Assembly: GCF_019754945.1 (NCBI RefSeq)
Contig: NZ_JAEUWU010000001.1
Location: 1-64,000, forward strand
Direction of reading: 5' to 3'
From: Corynebacterium pseudokroppenstedtii
GTDB taxonomy: Bacteria > Actinomycetota > Actinomycetes > Mycobacteriales > Mycobacteriaceae
Length of the DNA: 64,000 bases
Below are positions 1 through 8,328 of this stretch, piece by piece. The translations under genes were made by a program, and so were the position numbers. Numbering within the stretch: position 1 is the first letter of the stretch; every line of letters starts with the position of its first letter. The notes beneath the pieces are model-generated. The model searched no databases. It had not been told where the DNA came from and was given only the letters and a program-made list of their open reading frames with translations.

Positions 1-2
1 AC

Positions 3-212
3 GTTAATGGTTCCTACAAAAACGAGCTGATCCATACTCGCAGGTGGGATGAGGTTGTCGAGGTGGAAATCGCGACGTTTGAGTGGGTGTCATGGTGGAA
101 CGAGACGAGGCTTCACCAAAGCTTGGGCTACCGCACGCCAGCTGAAGTGGAAACCGAATTTTGGGACCAGCACCCGCCGCAAGCAATAATAGAAATCAAG
201 GCAAACGCCTAG
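3..212 (+). CDS. IS3-family transposase (OrfB), C-terminal fragment
   Basis: An open frame enters from the left edge and stops at 210-212, giving about 69 residues. The text VNGSYKNELIHTRRW, then ATFEWVSWWNETRLHQSLGY and RTPAEVE, is the conserved C-terminal end of the DDE integrase core of IS3-family OrfB. It includes the final catalytic Glu region and the WWN..RLH..LGYRTP motif. The enzyme would cut and join insertion-sequence ends. The N-terminal part lies outside the window, so whether the element is intact cannot be judged. No convincing terminal inverted repeat is visible in the next 100 bases. Confidence 0.9.
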   Translation, partial: VNGSYKNELIHTRRWDEVVEVEIATFEWVSWWNETRLHQSLGYRTPAEVETEFWDQHPPQAIIEIKANA

Positions 213-867
213 GAACAAAACCCGGGGCACTTCAAAGACCAACATTTCCCACTAACACTAAAAAATCGGCCCCACCATTCGCCCTCTCACGGCCTAACAC
301 AACGACAAGCTACAAACAGGGGCTAAACCCGCCTACAGGCCTCACAGGCCCGAATACGGGGAAAACGCCTAAAACACCCCACCACACAACACCAACAGGA
401 CACACCACCACCCGCACACCCGACATGCAGCCACCACCACACCCAGGGGGGCAAACCCCCAGGTCACAGCCCTCCCATGCACCACTTTTGCGGTTAATAT
501 CCCCCCTGGTGCTATTTCGGTGGGGCTATTGGTGGGTTGTTCTACTGCGTCATTTGTCGCAGTAGGGGTTTAGTCTGGACTGTCGTCATGGCCGTTCAGG
601 TGCGAGATTTCTCGTACGTGAAGAGTGGCTACTGCACCATTTGCCGAACTAGAGGTGGTTAATGCACCATTTGTCGCACTAGAGGGGTTTACTGCTAGCC
701 GTTTGAGCTGTCCCATTTGGTACACCCCAATAGGGCAGTTTTAGAATTTCTGTCGCGCTAGCGTGGTCGAGTCCCTGCGGCAGCGGCTTTTCACAACTTC
801 ATGGGCGGTTCAGTTGATGCCGGTGAGGAAACCTAGAGAGGCCCTAGGAGCACGGGGGATGAGTTTA
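213..867. other. Gene-poor DNA next to the IS3 fragment, with degenerate repeats
   Basis: I see no credible gene here. The first 270 bases are rich in C and A on the plus strand, and the open frame through them is low-complexity Pro/Thr. From 478 on, several degenerate copies of a unit beginning TGCACCATTTG occur. A GC-matched hairpin, ACTGCG/CGCAGT, lies at 544-563. A 24-codon frame at 587 runs into the repeats and is probably not a gene. The stretch looks like debris from insertion-sequence activity between the transposase and the cadmium module. Confidence 0.5.
631..690 (+). repeat. Two tandem 30-bp repeats, with related copies at 478 and 544
   Basis: Bases 631-660 and 661-690 are consecutive 30-base units sharing 25 of 30 positions by eye; both contain TGCACCATTTG and ACTAGAGG. 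A shorter related copy, TGCGTCATTTGTCGCAGTAG, starts near 546, and TGCACCACTTTTGCGG starts at 478. This could be remnant insertion-sequence ends or a binding-site array. No protein-coding reason for the repetition is visible. Confidence 0.7.
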
Positions 868-1452
868 TTAAAGGCCGAAGGCGCCGCCGCTGATGAGGAT
901 GAAGATACCCAGGCCGATTAAAACGATCGGGAACAGCACATGCTCCCAGCGTTCGAGAACCTCCGCGATGGGTGGACGGGTGGCCACGAACTTCGCCAAC
1001 AGGACCAGGCCCGCCACCAGGATTAGAAAGACGACGCAGTAAATGATAACGGTGGCGGTATCCACGTTGAGAAAAACCGGGACATAGACGCCGATATTGT
1101 CGCCACCGTTGGCAAAGGTCACCCCGGCGACGATCAAGGCGCTTACGTTCTTTCCGCTGACTTTCGCGTCATCGTCTCCCTGCCAGGCTTGCCAGGCCGC
1201 CCACAGTCCCAGGGTCAGGGGGATCAGCCCGAAGTAGGGGATCGCCTCGGTGGGCAGGAAGGCATCCGCCCCTAGGGTGACCAGGATCGTGGCTGCGAGG
1301 ATGCCCGCGAAACCAAGGTACTGCCCGGCCAGGATCCGAAGTGTGGTCCCTGCTTGGCTGGCCCCACGGGCGAAGAACAGCGAGAGCACGATGATGTCGT
1401 CGATATTGGTTGCGGTAAACAGACCAACCGCCCCCAGGAGACCAGTTACCAC
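868..1452 (-). CDS. cadD: CadD-family cadmium resistance transporter
   Basis: A 194-residue integral membrane protein with about five hydrophobic helices. It opens with GLLGAVGLFTATNIDDIIVL, the CadD/LysE-superfamily start in which the conserved NxDD acidic motif sits in helix 1. The family exports or sequesters Cd2+ at the cytoplasmic membrane. The GTG start directly abuts the TAA stop of the upstream regulator (TAAGTG), so the two are certainly co-transcribed and probably translationally coupled. A CmtR-type sensor upstream supports Cd/Pb resistance. The gene sits between IS3 debris and gene-poor DNA, consistent with acquisition as a resistance module. Confidence 0.85.
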   Translation of the reverse strand: MVTGLLGAVGLFTATNIDDIIVLSLFFARGASQAGTTLRILAGQYLGFAGILAATILVTLGADAFLPTEAIPYFGLIPLTLGLWAAWQAWQGDDDAKVSGKNVSALIVAGVTFANGGDNIGVYVPVFLNVDTATVIIYCVVFLILVAGLVLLAKFVATRPPIAEVLERWEHVLFPIVLIGLGIFILISGGAFGL

Positions 1453-1812
1453 TTACCTGCTCCCCTCTCCGGTGGCGCACCCGGGCACGTCACATGCCGA
1501 GTCAATACACGGGGCATTCTCGTCGGCAGCCAGAGTGGTATCGAGCAGTGAGTTCAACGCCTGGACAAGATGGGCGTCGACGATCTCGTAGCGGGTCTTC
1601 CGCCCCTGCGGTTCGGCGACCACAATTCCGCAGTCCCGTAGGCAAGTGAGGTGGTTCGACACATTTGACCGCGTCAGTTCCAGCTCCCGGGCGAGAGCGG
1701 CCGGGTAGGCCGGGCCGCCCAGCAGGGTCAGGAGAATACGGGATCGGGTGGGATCGGCCATCGCCCGGCCCAATCGGTTCATCACGTCCAAGCGCGAAGA
1801 AATAGTCAGCAT
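1453..1812 (-). CDS. cmtR: CmtR-like ArsR/SmtB-family Cd/Pb-sensing repressor
   Basis: 119 residues with a winged helix: LGRAMADPTRSRILLTLL, then the recognition helix LTRSNVSNHLTCLRDCGIVV. The Cys pair in LTCLRDCG matches the C57/C61 metal ligands of mycobacterial CmtR. The C-terminal tail has further Cys (NAPCIDSACDVPGC), where CmtR carries its third ligand. CmtR represses its operon until Cd(II) or Pb(II) binds. The cognate efflux gene follows without a gap. Upstream on the minus strand lies a TATAGT-like -10 and an inverted repeat CAGC/GCTG near 1823-1835 that may be the operator. The assignment rests on family resemblance and Cys positions. Confidence 0.85.
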   Translation of the reverse strand: MLTISSRLDVMNRLGRAMADPTRSRILLTLLGGPAYPAALARELELTRSNVSNHLTCLRDCGIVVAEPQGRKTRYEIVDAHLVQALNSLLDTTLAADENAPCIDSACDVPGCATGEGSR

Positions 1813-2884
1813 GCACTGGACTATACAGCGGCTGCTGAACTGTTGCCACGAGGGGCGAACGTCGGCCCGACGGTGTTGTGTTTCTGAGCCCGTTTTCGCG
1901 CGGCTTTAGTGTCTTCCCTTTTTGTGTTTGTGTGGTTGTTGAATCTGTGCCTGTGGCGCAACCTGCTTGCCCCCTACTTTTTACAAACCGTCGTGAACTT
2001 TAGTTCGCGACGGAGCTTTTAATGACCCCAGTTCGTGCCCGTCTAAGTGGGGCACACCTGCCAGCTCAGTGTGTTGTCCAGGGTGCAGACGTGGGCTCCC
2101 TTTTTTACTGACACCGGTAAAAGTCTGGTGGCCGTCTTACTGTCAATGCCTTTCACCACTGACCGCTCAAGTACCAGATTTCTCGCAGTAGAAAGCTCAC
2201 GCTGGATGGTTGTCATGACCATACGGTTGTTCCATTTGGATCAGTAGAAAGCTCTCTCAGGTGGAACATTTATTCCACGTGAACGTTCATGCTGATTATT
2301 GGACACAAGACTAGTTTCCGCGCCGGGCTGTGGCTTTAACTGCAGCGCTCGAATTCGGGCAATTGTCAGAACTAAGGGATTTACCCTTTCGGATTTTAAA
2401 TCCGACCCTTGGATTAATCGGGTTTCGCGGTCTCAAACCGCTAAATGTTCAATGCGCGTCAATGATTAACCCGCGTATCAAACACGACCTACAGGAACAA
2501 CCGTCATAGGGGGGGGGCACGCTAACTGTTCCTCTCAAGGGGATGCGGCAACCGCACACCCTCCCAAACAGCTAGCGCCTAAATCAGAGATTTAGTTGCT
2601 CACCTACACTGCCACTGCGTGTACACGACTACCCTGAGGTCTAGAGCAGGGCTGGTTTCCCTGTTCCTTGAGGGTGGTCCACAGCCCGCTTATAGGGGTA
2701 ATTGGTAACTATAAGGCAACATTTTTTACTGTTCGAATAGAAAAGCCGTCTGAACAGGTATTTTATTAGCGCTTGTTCGATCCTCGGCGGCTCCACCAGA
2801 CACACCCCGGTCGTAACAGACCGGGGTTTCGTCGTACAAGCCATAATCCCCAGTCATCAACGTTGTATCGAACCTGCTTCAAGA
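1813..2884. other. 1.07-kb stretch without a recognisable gene
   Basis: No confident gene. Visible structure: a repeated 13-mer CAGTAGAAAGCTC at about 2183 and 2242; an inverted repeat GTGGAA/TTCCAC at 2261-2278; a near-palindrome CGGATTT/AAATCCG at about 2390-2405; a run of nine G near 2510. A strong terminator-like hairpin lies at 2805-2829. A 59-codon minus-strand frame (2222 down to 2043, beginning MVMTTIQRELSTARN) has protein-like composition but no recognised family; it could be a gene remnant. The stretch is probably degraded mobile or accessory DNA. Confidence 0.5.
2805..2829 (+). terminator. Rho-independent terminator-like hairpin
   Basis: The arms CCCCGGTC and GACCGGGG pair perfectly over 8 bp around a 6-base loop and are followed by TTT. 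No gene is recognised directly upstream on the plus strand. It may insulate the following mannosyltransferase-like gene from read-through or mark the end of a lost gene. Confidence 0.6.
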
Positions 2885-2890
2885 GTGTTT

Positions 2891-4399
2891 ATGAGTGAGG
2901 TCGGGCTGGGTTACGACGTGACGAGGTCACAATATATTATCGACGCTGTGCAAATTCGTCGTCCGCAAAAATATGAGCCGACTCAAGAACCGGCTCCAGA
3001 GAGAAAGCCCATCCGAGGTGGGCTTGGCATATCTCTCGGATTGATCTTTTTAGCGGCATGGGCGATTATTCGTTACACCTCGTCGAGTGTGCGGAATAAA
3101 GATCTCGGCAATTTGTTTGTGTGGCCCTTGGACTTTTCCGTTTATTACAAGGCTGTCCAGCACGTTTCCGAGGGGCACAATTTGTATGGCAAGGACTATA
3201 TTTTCAACTTGCCCTTTACCTACCCGCCCTTCGCGGCCGTCGCCTTCACCCCGATGACGCTGGTTGATCGCAAAACACTTGCTGTGTATTGGCAGATAGG
3301 CTCGCTCATTGTCCTTTTCGCGGTGATCATCGGGATTTTGAGACAACGTGGCTATAAATGGTCTTTTTCACTGATTATCATTTCCCTTGCCACGGTATTT
3401 GCTTCATTTAATCTCTCGGCAATTCATGGCACATTCTTTTTCGGCCAGGTCAACATTTATTTGATGGGCCTCGTGTCCCTGGACTTTCTTCGTCGCAAAA
3501 CGAATTTCGGACGCGGAATAGGAACGGGCCTTGCAGCAGGTATAAAACTTACCCCCGCGTTCTCGGTACTGATTTTTATCTTCGAGCGACAATGGAAAGC
3601 ATTGATCACCGCTGTCGTCGTTTTTGCTGCAACAATCGTTGTCGGGTGCATCATCATTCCGGACGGATCGAAGTATTGGACCCACTACATGTTCAATACA
3701 GACCGGATCGGGCCCCAAAGTAATCCAGGGGCCCAGTCGCTCCGGGGAGTGCTGTATCGCCTGCATATCGACAACCAAATGACGGTCTGGATCGAGCTAT
3801 CCATCGCGATCGTCCTGGTGTTCTGCATTGCAGCCTTCGGCGCGATCAAACGCGGTAATGTCGCGATGGCTCTGTGCCTCTCGGGGATAACCGCACCAAT
3901 TATTGCCCCATTTTCATGGTTCCACCATTGGGTTTTCCTCGTCCCCCTAGCAGTCTTGCTTATCGACGCTATTACGCGCGGTCTCGCGGCGCCGATCGGG
4001 TTGATTCAGAACAAGCGTGTGCGGTGGTCATTGGACCAGGTGGCGGGGTTGTGTGCGGTGGCTCTGGTCAGCGTGATGTACATCCCGTTTGTCAGCCAGT
4101 ACAGTGTGCCGGCTTTTAAGCACCTTCAGCAGAATGAGTCCTCGGACCCAGCGATTGTCCGTGGAAGTTTTGTCTACACCGGTATCGCAATTCTCGTTGT
4201 CGTTGCGTTGTGGTACTCGGTGGTTTTGGTTATCGACGCGATCCGTGGCCGCGATGAGCAGGCGGCGTCGCCAGAAAATACGTGGTTCGGCGACGGATCG
4301 GGTGTGAACGACAAGGAGCCCCTGGTTATGGTGTCCCAGGGGCAAAGTGACTTCAGAGAGCATGAAGCCTGGGCCTATTACGGCCCGGATATCAAGTGA
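2891..4399 (+). CDS. GT87-family membrane mannosyltransferase-like protein
   Basis: A polytopic membrane protein of about 500 residues with roughly ten to twelve hydrophobic helices. After the first helix comes the segment LDFSVYYKAVQHVSEGHNLY, followed by FTYPPFAAV. This D..YY...G..LY...YPP pattern is the periplasmic loop of DUF2029/GT87 glycosyltransferases, where the first Asp is the proposed catalytic base. Corynebacterial and mycobacterial relatives use polyprenyl-phosphate mannose to add alpha-mannose to lipomannan or PIM glycolipids. Start: an ATG at 2891 with a GTG two codons earlier; neither has a clear Shine-Dalgarno. The C-terminal 50 residues are hydrophilic. Acceptor specificity cannot be read from sequence. 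Confidence 0.75.
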   Translation: MSEVGLGYDVTRSQYIIDAVQIRRPQKYEPTQEPAPERKPIRGGLGISLGLIFLAAWAIIRYTSSSVRNKDLGNLFVWPLDFSVYYKAVQHVSEGHNLYGKDYIFNLPFTYPPFAAVAFTPMTLVDRKTLAVYWQIGSLIVLFAVIIGILRQRGYKWSFSLIIISLATVFASFNLSAIHGTFFFGQVNIYLMGLVSLDFLRRKTNFGRGIGTGLAAGIKLTPAFSVLIFIFERQWKALITAVVVFAATIVVGCIIIPDGSKYWTHYMFNTDRIGPQSNPGAQSLRGVLYRLHIDNQMTVWIELSIAIVLVFCIAAFGAIKRGNVAMALCLSGITAPIIAPFSWFHHWVFLVPLAVLLIDAITRGLAAPIGLIQNKRVRWSLDQVAGLCAVALVSVMYIPFVSQYSVPAFKHLQQNESSDPAIVRGSFVYTGIAILVVVALWYSVVLVIDAIRGRDEQAASPENTWFGDGSGVNDKEPLVMVSQGQSDFREHEAWAYYGPDIK

Positions 4400-4434
4400 T
4401 GCTCACGGATATAAGCGATGTTTACGTCCGCGCG

Positions 4435-5232
4435 CTAGCGGCGAGACGATGAAAAGAACCTGCGACCGCGGACGCCAGCGATGATCATCATGATCCCGAA
4501 CGCGGCGAGCATGATGCCCATCAGGATGGTCAGGCTGTAGAGGCTCGTCAGGGGAGCGATGATAAAGATGACGCCCAAGACGATGGAAAGGATTCCGCTC
4601 CACGTCAGGTAGCTGGAGGACCCGGACATCCGGGAGATCACTCGGCCGGTGCTAAACGTCGTGAGTCCTTGAGCTAACGCCATGAAACCGATGGCGATTA
4701 CGATGACCGCGCCGAAACTCTGCGGTGAGATCAGGGCGCCGATGCCGGCGAGCACTAAGAGGATGCCGAAGAAAGCCCCAATCCCGGGGAGGACGGGGAT
4801 GGATTTGGTGGTGAGGCCAAACCAGACAAGTGCTCCTCCGGCCAAAATGGAGAAGATCCCCGCGGCCCATGCAAAGACGCTAATTCCAGCGTGAGGCCAT
4901 ATCGCTACGACGAGGCCGACGACGGTGGCTAGTCCCCCTAACGCTGCTAGCCATCCTGATCCTTTGGAGGCGACGCCAGCGATAGGGCTTTCGCCCATTA
5001 ATGACCCGAGCCCACCAAAGTCGGGATTATTGCCAAACGTGGAGTCATACCCTGAGGAAAATCCCCCGGCGCGGTCATAACCAGCAGAAGAACGGTCGTC
5101 GTTACTACCCGACGTACCGCCGTCGGCTCGTCGGCCATCGGCACCGTAAACAGCGTCGGGCTCGAAAGGATCGTCGGGAGTTCCCTTTCCTTTCTTGTTG
5201 TCATCGCCGGGTGTTGATGAATTATTAGTCAT
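4435..5232 (-). CDS. DUF308/HdeD-like membrane protein
   Basis: 265 residues. The first 95 are polar, rich in Gly, Ser and Asp, and probably disordered and cytoplasmic. The rest forms six hydrophobic helices in three repeated pairs (for example GLATVVGLVVAIWPHAGISV and GILSIVLGVIFIIAPLTSLY). Each repeat has the glycine-rich GI..I..G......P pattern of the DUF308/HdeD family, known in enterobacteria for acid resistance but without defined biochemistry in actinobacteria. It ends with a basic cluster, RGRRFFSSSRR. It lies convergent with the mannosyltransferase gene. The function is unassigned. Confidence 0.7.
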   Translation of the reverse strand: MTNNSSTPGDDNKKGKGTPDDPFEPDAVYGADGRRADGGTSGSNDDRSSAGYDRAGGFSSGYDSTFGNNPDFGGLGSLMGESPIAGVASKGSGWLAALGGLATVVGLVVAIWPHAGISVFAWAAGIFSILAGGALVWFGLTTKSIPVLPGIGAFFGILLVLAGIGALISPQSFGAVIVIAIGFMALAQGLTTFSTGRVISRMSGSSSYLTWSGILSIVLGVIFIIAPLTSLYSLTILMGIMLAAFGIMMIIAGVRGRRFFSSSRR

Positions 5233-5307
5233 GATTCTCCATTTCCGTATTACTGTTGTTCCTATTTTTATTATTCCCGTGTCCGCGAATTCCTGTAAGG
5301 AAGGTAA

Positions 5308-5937
5308 TTAATCGGCGGACTCCATCGGGTGATAAGCACCGACGAGATGGGTATCGACGATTCCCAATGCTTCCATAAGTGCAAACATGGTGGTCGGTCC
5401 GACGAAAGAAAAACCCTTCTTCTTCAACGTCTTCGCTAGTGCCGTTGATTCCGGCGTACGTGAAGGGATGTCGGATAACCGAAAAGGCCTGGGCAGTGAC
5501 GTGGAAGCATAAGACCAGACCACGTCGGAAAGGTAAGAATTTTCTTCGTGGAGTTTAAGAGTTGCCTGTGCGTTCCTAATTGTTGCCCGAATCTTTCGCT
5601 CATTACGAATGATTGCCGGGTTTGCCATCAGCGACGCCACCGCATCGTCGTCGAAAGTAGCGACGATATCTGGATCAAAGTCGGCGAACGCTTCCCGAAA
5701 AGCCGGTCGCTTTCGCAAGATGGTGGACCACGATAATCCGGATTGAAACGCCTCCAAGCTAAGGCGCTCGAACACGCCCGATTCTGTCTTCACCGGTACG
5801 CCCCATTCGGTGTCGTAATACTCCATCAGCAGCGGGTCCGACGCTGCCCATGGAGGACGTGCCCGCCCGTCCTCGCCCATCACGAGGTCAGAAGAGAGAC
5901 TATCCTGCGCGGCATCCCCATCGTGTTGACTAGACAT
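5308..5937 (-). CDS. tag: DNA-3-methyladenine glycosylase I (Tag), zinc site degenerate
   Basis: A base-excision enzyme that removes N3-methyladenine from alkylated DNA. About 209 residues from the ATG at 5937; the frame extends further upstream but would overlap the alanine symporter gene. PPWAASDPLLMEYYDTEWGVP, LEAFQSGLSW (catalytic-site Glu and Trp kept) and KKKGFSFVGPTTMFALMEA match Tag closely. The E. coli zinc ligands are mostly replaced: Cys4 by Pro, His17 by Tyr (YYDTEWG) and Cys179 by Ala (HLVGAY); only the His175 equivalent remains. The fold is clearly Tag, but structural zinc binding is probably lost. Confidence 0.85.
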   Translation of the reverse strand: MSSQHDGDAAQDSLSSDLVMGEDGRARPPWAASDPLLMEYYDTEWGVPVKTESGVFERLSLEAFQSGLSWSTILRKRPAFREAFADFDPDIVATFDDDAVASLMANPAIIRNERKIRATIRNAQATLKLHEENSYLSDVVWSYASTSLPRPFRLSDIPSRTPESTALAKTLKKKGFSFVGPTTMFALMEALGIVDTHLVGAYHPMESAD

Positions 5938-6019
5938 ACTTCGAGTGTGGCATATCTTGGGGTCGTTGTGCTTTAGTAGCGGCTCCGTCCCGTGACGGGC
6001 GTCCTCCTCAGAGAAGGGA

Positions 6020-7438
6020 TCACCGCCAGTCGGTTCCCTGTTCCTTAAGGAATGCCGCACATTGCTCCGCATTTGCTTTCAAGCGTGGATCCCAGTCGAG
6101 GTAAGCCTTGGTCTCGCGGGCGATGAGCCCGGACAGCACGAGGAGACCGATCAAGTTAGGAATGGCCATCAGACCGTTCGCGAGGTCGGCGAAGGTCCAC
6201 ACGGTGCTCAGCTCTGTCGGCGCACCGACGAATACAACCGCGGTGAACACCATCCGGTAGGGGAGGGATCCCCAGCGCCCGAATGCCCGCTGCGCGCACC
6301 GTTCGCCGTAGTAGGACCATCCCAAGATCGTGGAAAAGGCGAAGAACACGATGGACAACGACACGATTGTCCCACCCCATTGGCCGGGCAGCGCGGTCGA
6401 GAACGCGTCGGCTGTCATGGTGCCAGCAGCGTCTTTACCGTGGTCCCACACCCCCGTGGTAATGACGACGAGTCCGGTGAACGTCACCACGATGATTGTG
6501 TCGATAAAGGTCTGAGTCATAGACACGAGGCCCTGCCGCACCGGGTGAGTGGTTTTCGCAGCTCCAGCGGCGATCGCTGCAGAACCCATACCAGATTCGT
6601 TAGAGAAGATACCTCGTGCAACACCCATCTGAATCGCGATGATGATCGACGATCCAGCGAATCCACCGACCGCAGCGGTACCCGTGAATGCGTCGGTAAA
6701 AATGAGGCTGAGCGCGTGAGGAATCTGGTCAGCTTTCATAGCTAGGACCACGGTGCCGCCGACGATGTACACCAGGATCATCAGTGGGACGAAGCCGGAC
6801 GTGATCTTCCCGATCGCCTGGATCCCGCCGAGCAATACCGCGCCGACCAGGATAAACATGAAGATTCCCGACACCCACGGGTCAATCTGGAAGGAGTCCT
6901 CAAGTCCTGTCGCAATAGCGTTGGCTTGGGTCAAGTTGCCGATACCAAAGCTGGCGATAATCGCGGCAATGGTGAAAAACCATCCTAAAAATGCGCCGAA
7001 ACCGTTGGGGATTCCTTTGGTGAGGTATCGCATCGGGCCACCGGACATCGTGCCCTGGCTGTCGGTTTCGCGGAACCGCACACCGAGGAAGGCTTCGGAA
7101 TACTTCGAGGCCATCCCCACGAGGCCGGTGATCCACATCCACACCAACGCGCCGGGACCACCCACAGAAATAGCCGTCGCAACACCAACAATATTGCCGA
7201 CGCCGACCGTCGCCGCGAGGGCCGTCGTCAATGCTTGGTATTGCGTGATGTCGCCTTCTCCGCCATCGTCTTCGCGGTCGAGCAGCCCGAGCCGCAAGGC
7301 CGAGAAAATTTTGCGGAACTGCACGGCTCGTAGGCGGTAGGTGAGCCATAGGCCGGTCCCCAGCAGTAGGGGGATGAGGACGAATGGGCCCCATACGACG
7401 GAGTCAACGTCGGAAAGCCAGGAGGAGAAGGAATCCAT
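6020..7438 (-). CDS. AGCS-family sodium:alanine symporter
   Basis: 472 residues with about ten to eleven hydrophobic helices. The family signature is plain: ALTTALAATVGVGNIVGVATAISVGGPGALVWMWITG near residues 65-105, then GMASKYSEAFLGV and MSGGPMRYL. The family couples uptake of alanine or glycine to Na+ at the cytoplasmic membrane. The 3' end lies 82 bases from the chosen tag start on the same strand, so the two may be co-transcribed without an obvious functional link. Length is normal for AlsT/DagA proteins. The exact amino acid cannot be deduced. Confidence 0.9.
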   Translation of the reverse strand: MDSFSSWLSDVDSVVWGPFVLIPLLLGTGLWLTYRLRAVQFRKIFSALRLGLLDREDDGGEGDITQYQALTTALAATVGVGNIVGVATAISVGGPGALVWMWITGLVGMASKYSEAFLGVRFRETDSQGTMSGGPMRYLTKGIPNGFGAFLGWFFTIAAIIASFGIGNLTQANAIATGLEDSFQIDPWVSGIFMFILVGAVLLGGIQAIGKITSGFVPLMILVYIVGGTVVLAMKADQIPHALSLIFTDAFTGTAAVGGFAGSSIIIAIQMGVARGIFSNESGMGSAAIAAGAAKTTHPVRQGLVSMTQTFIDTIIVVTFTGLVVITTGVWDHGKDAAGTMTADAFSTALPGQWGGTIVSLSIVFFAFSTILGWSYYGERCAQRAFGRWGSLPYRMVFTAVVFVGAPTELSTVWTFADLANGLMAIPNLIGLLVLSGLIARETKAYLDWDPRLKANAEQCAAFLKEQGTDWR

Positions 7439-7700
7439 GGATAAAAAGATACAGATTGGCTGTGAGAAAACTTATTAAATCCTCGGAAAATGTGAAGAAT
7501 TAACATAGTTGTAGCATCACGACACGTCAGCGACATGGTTGTTACCAGGCTCAATCAAAAAAGGAGAGTGCCGACGAGAACAACGTCGGGAAACAACAGC
7601 CAGGAGCGGGTTACCGTGGTGATGCGCGTGAGGCTATGCTGGAGCTCCATTGCGAGGTGCCCGGAAACGGTTGTGCCGTTCACAGGAAAGATGGAAGTGC

Positions 7701-8198
7701 ATGGATACGGTGGTGCAGAGCGGAAACGCGGGCTCACAAGGCGGTCATAAATCTCTCATTCTCGATATCATCAGCTTGATTACTCGGCTGGCTATGGCCG
7801 CAGTCTGGATTATCAGCGGAATTTCGAAACTGCGTGATTCACTGCAAACTCAGCAAGCAATCAATGCTTATGAAATTCTTCCGAGAGATGTCATTGAACC
7901 ACTCGCGGCAGGGTTGCCGGTGTTCGAAATCGCGCTGGGTGTGCTGTTGCTTCTCGGGATTTTCCTGCGCCCAGCTGCGGTGATCTCCATCGGTCTGTTG
8001 ACCGTATTTATTATCGCGATTATTTCCGCCTGGGCCCGGGGCCTCAGCATTGATTGCGGATGTTTCGGCGGTGGTGGAGCGAATCCCAACGCGGGACCCT
8101 CCACCTATCTGACTGAGATAGGACGCGACCTTGGGTTTATAGTACTTTCGGTATGGACCGTGTGGCGGCCGTTTAAGAGGTTCGCATTGCATCCGTAG
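7701..8198 (+). CDS. MauE/DoxX-like membrane redox protein
   Basis: 165 residues with four hydrophobic helices. SLITRLAMAAVWIISGISKL is the N-terminal helix of the MauE/DoxX fold, and IDCGCFGGGG near residue 118 carries the conserved Cys-X-Cys-Phe-Gly of MauE-type proteins. Members are thought to pass electrons or disulfides across the membrane to a partner thioredoxin-fold protein. The next gene encodes such a membrane-anchored DsbA-like protein, which supports a two-component disulfide relay. The ATG at 7701 follows AGGAAAG; an upstream in-frame start would add 17 basic residues. Partnership is inferred from adjacency. Confidence 0.75.
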   Translation: MDTVVQSGNAGSQGGHKSLILDIISLITRLAMAAVWIISGISKLRDSLQTQQAINAYEILPRDVIEPLAAGLPVFEIALGVLLLLGIFLRPAAVISIGLLTVFIIAIISAWARGLSIDCGCFGGGGANPNAGPSTYLTEIGRDLGFIVLSVWTVWRPFKRFALHP

Positions 8199-8328
8199 TT
8201 TTTACTGCGGAGTTCCAAAAGATGGCACCGGTGGGTTCCATCCATAAAAGGAATCCGTAAACTAGGTAAAGCTATGGGCGCGATGCTGGTTCGCGTCACC
8301 ATGTGAAAAGTAAACTGCGAGGACTTCA

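Noticed and set aside
161..565. Open frame of 134 codons next to the transposase fragment
   Set aside because: Low-complexity Pro/Thr/His text caused by C/A-rich DNA, with no ribosome site and overlap with repeats.
631..690. Short CRISPR array
   Set aside because: The 30-base units abut with no spacers and there are no cas genes in the window.
6062..6745. 227-codon antisense frame in the alanine symporter gene
   Set aside because: Same reason: the opposite frame has all symporter motifs, and this one has no similarity.
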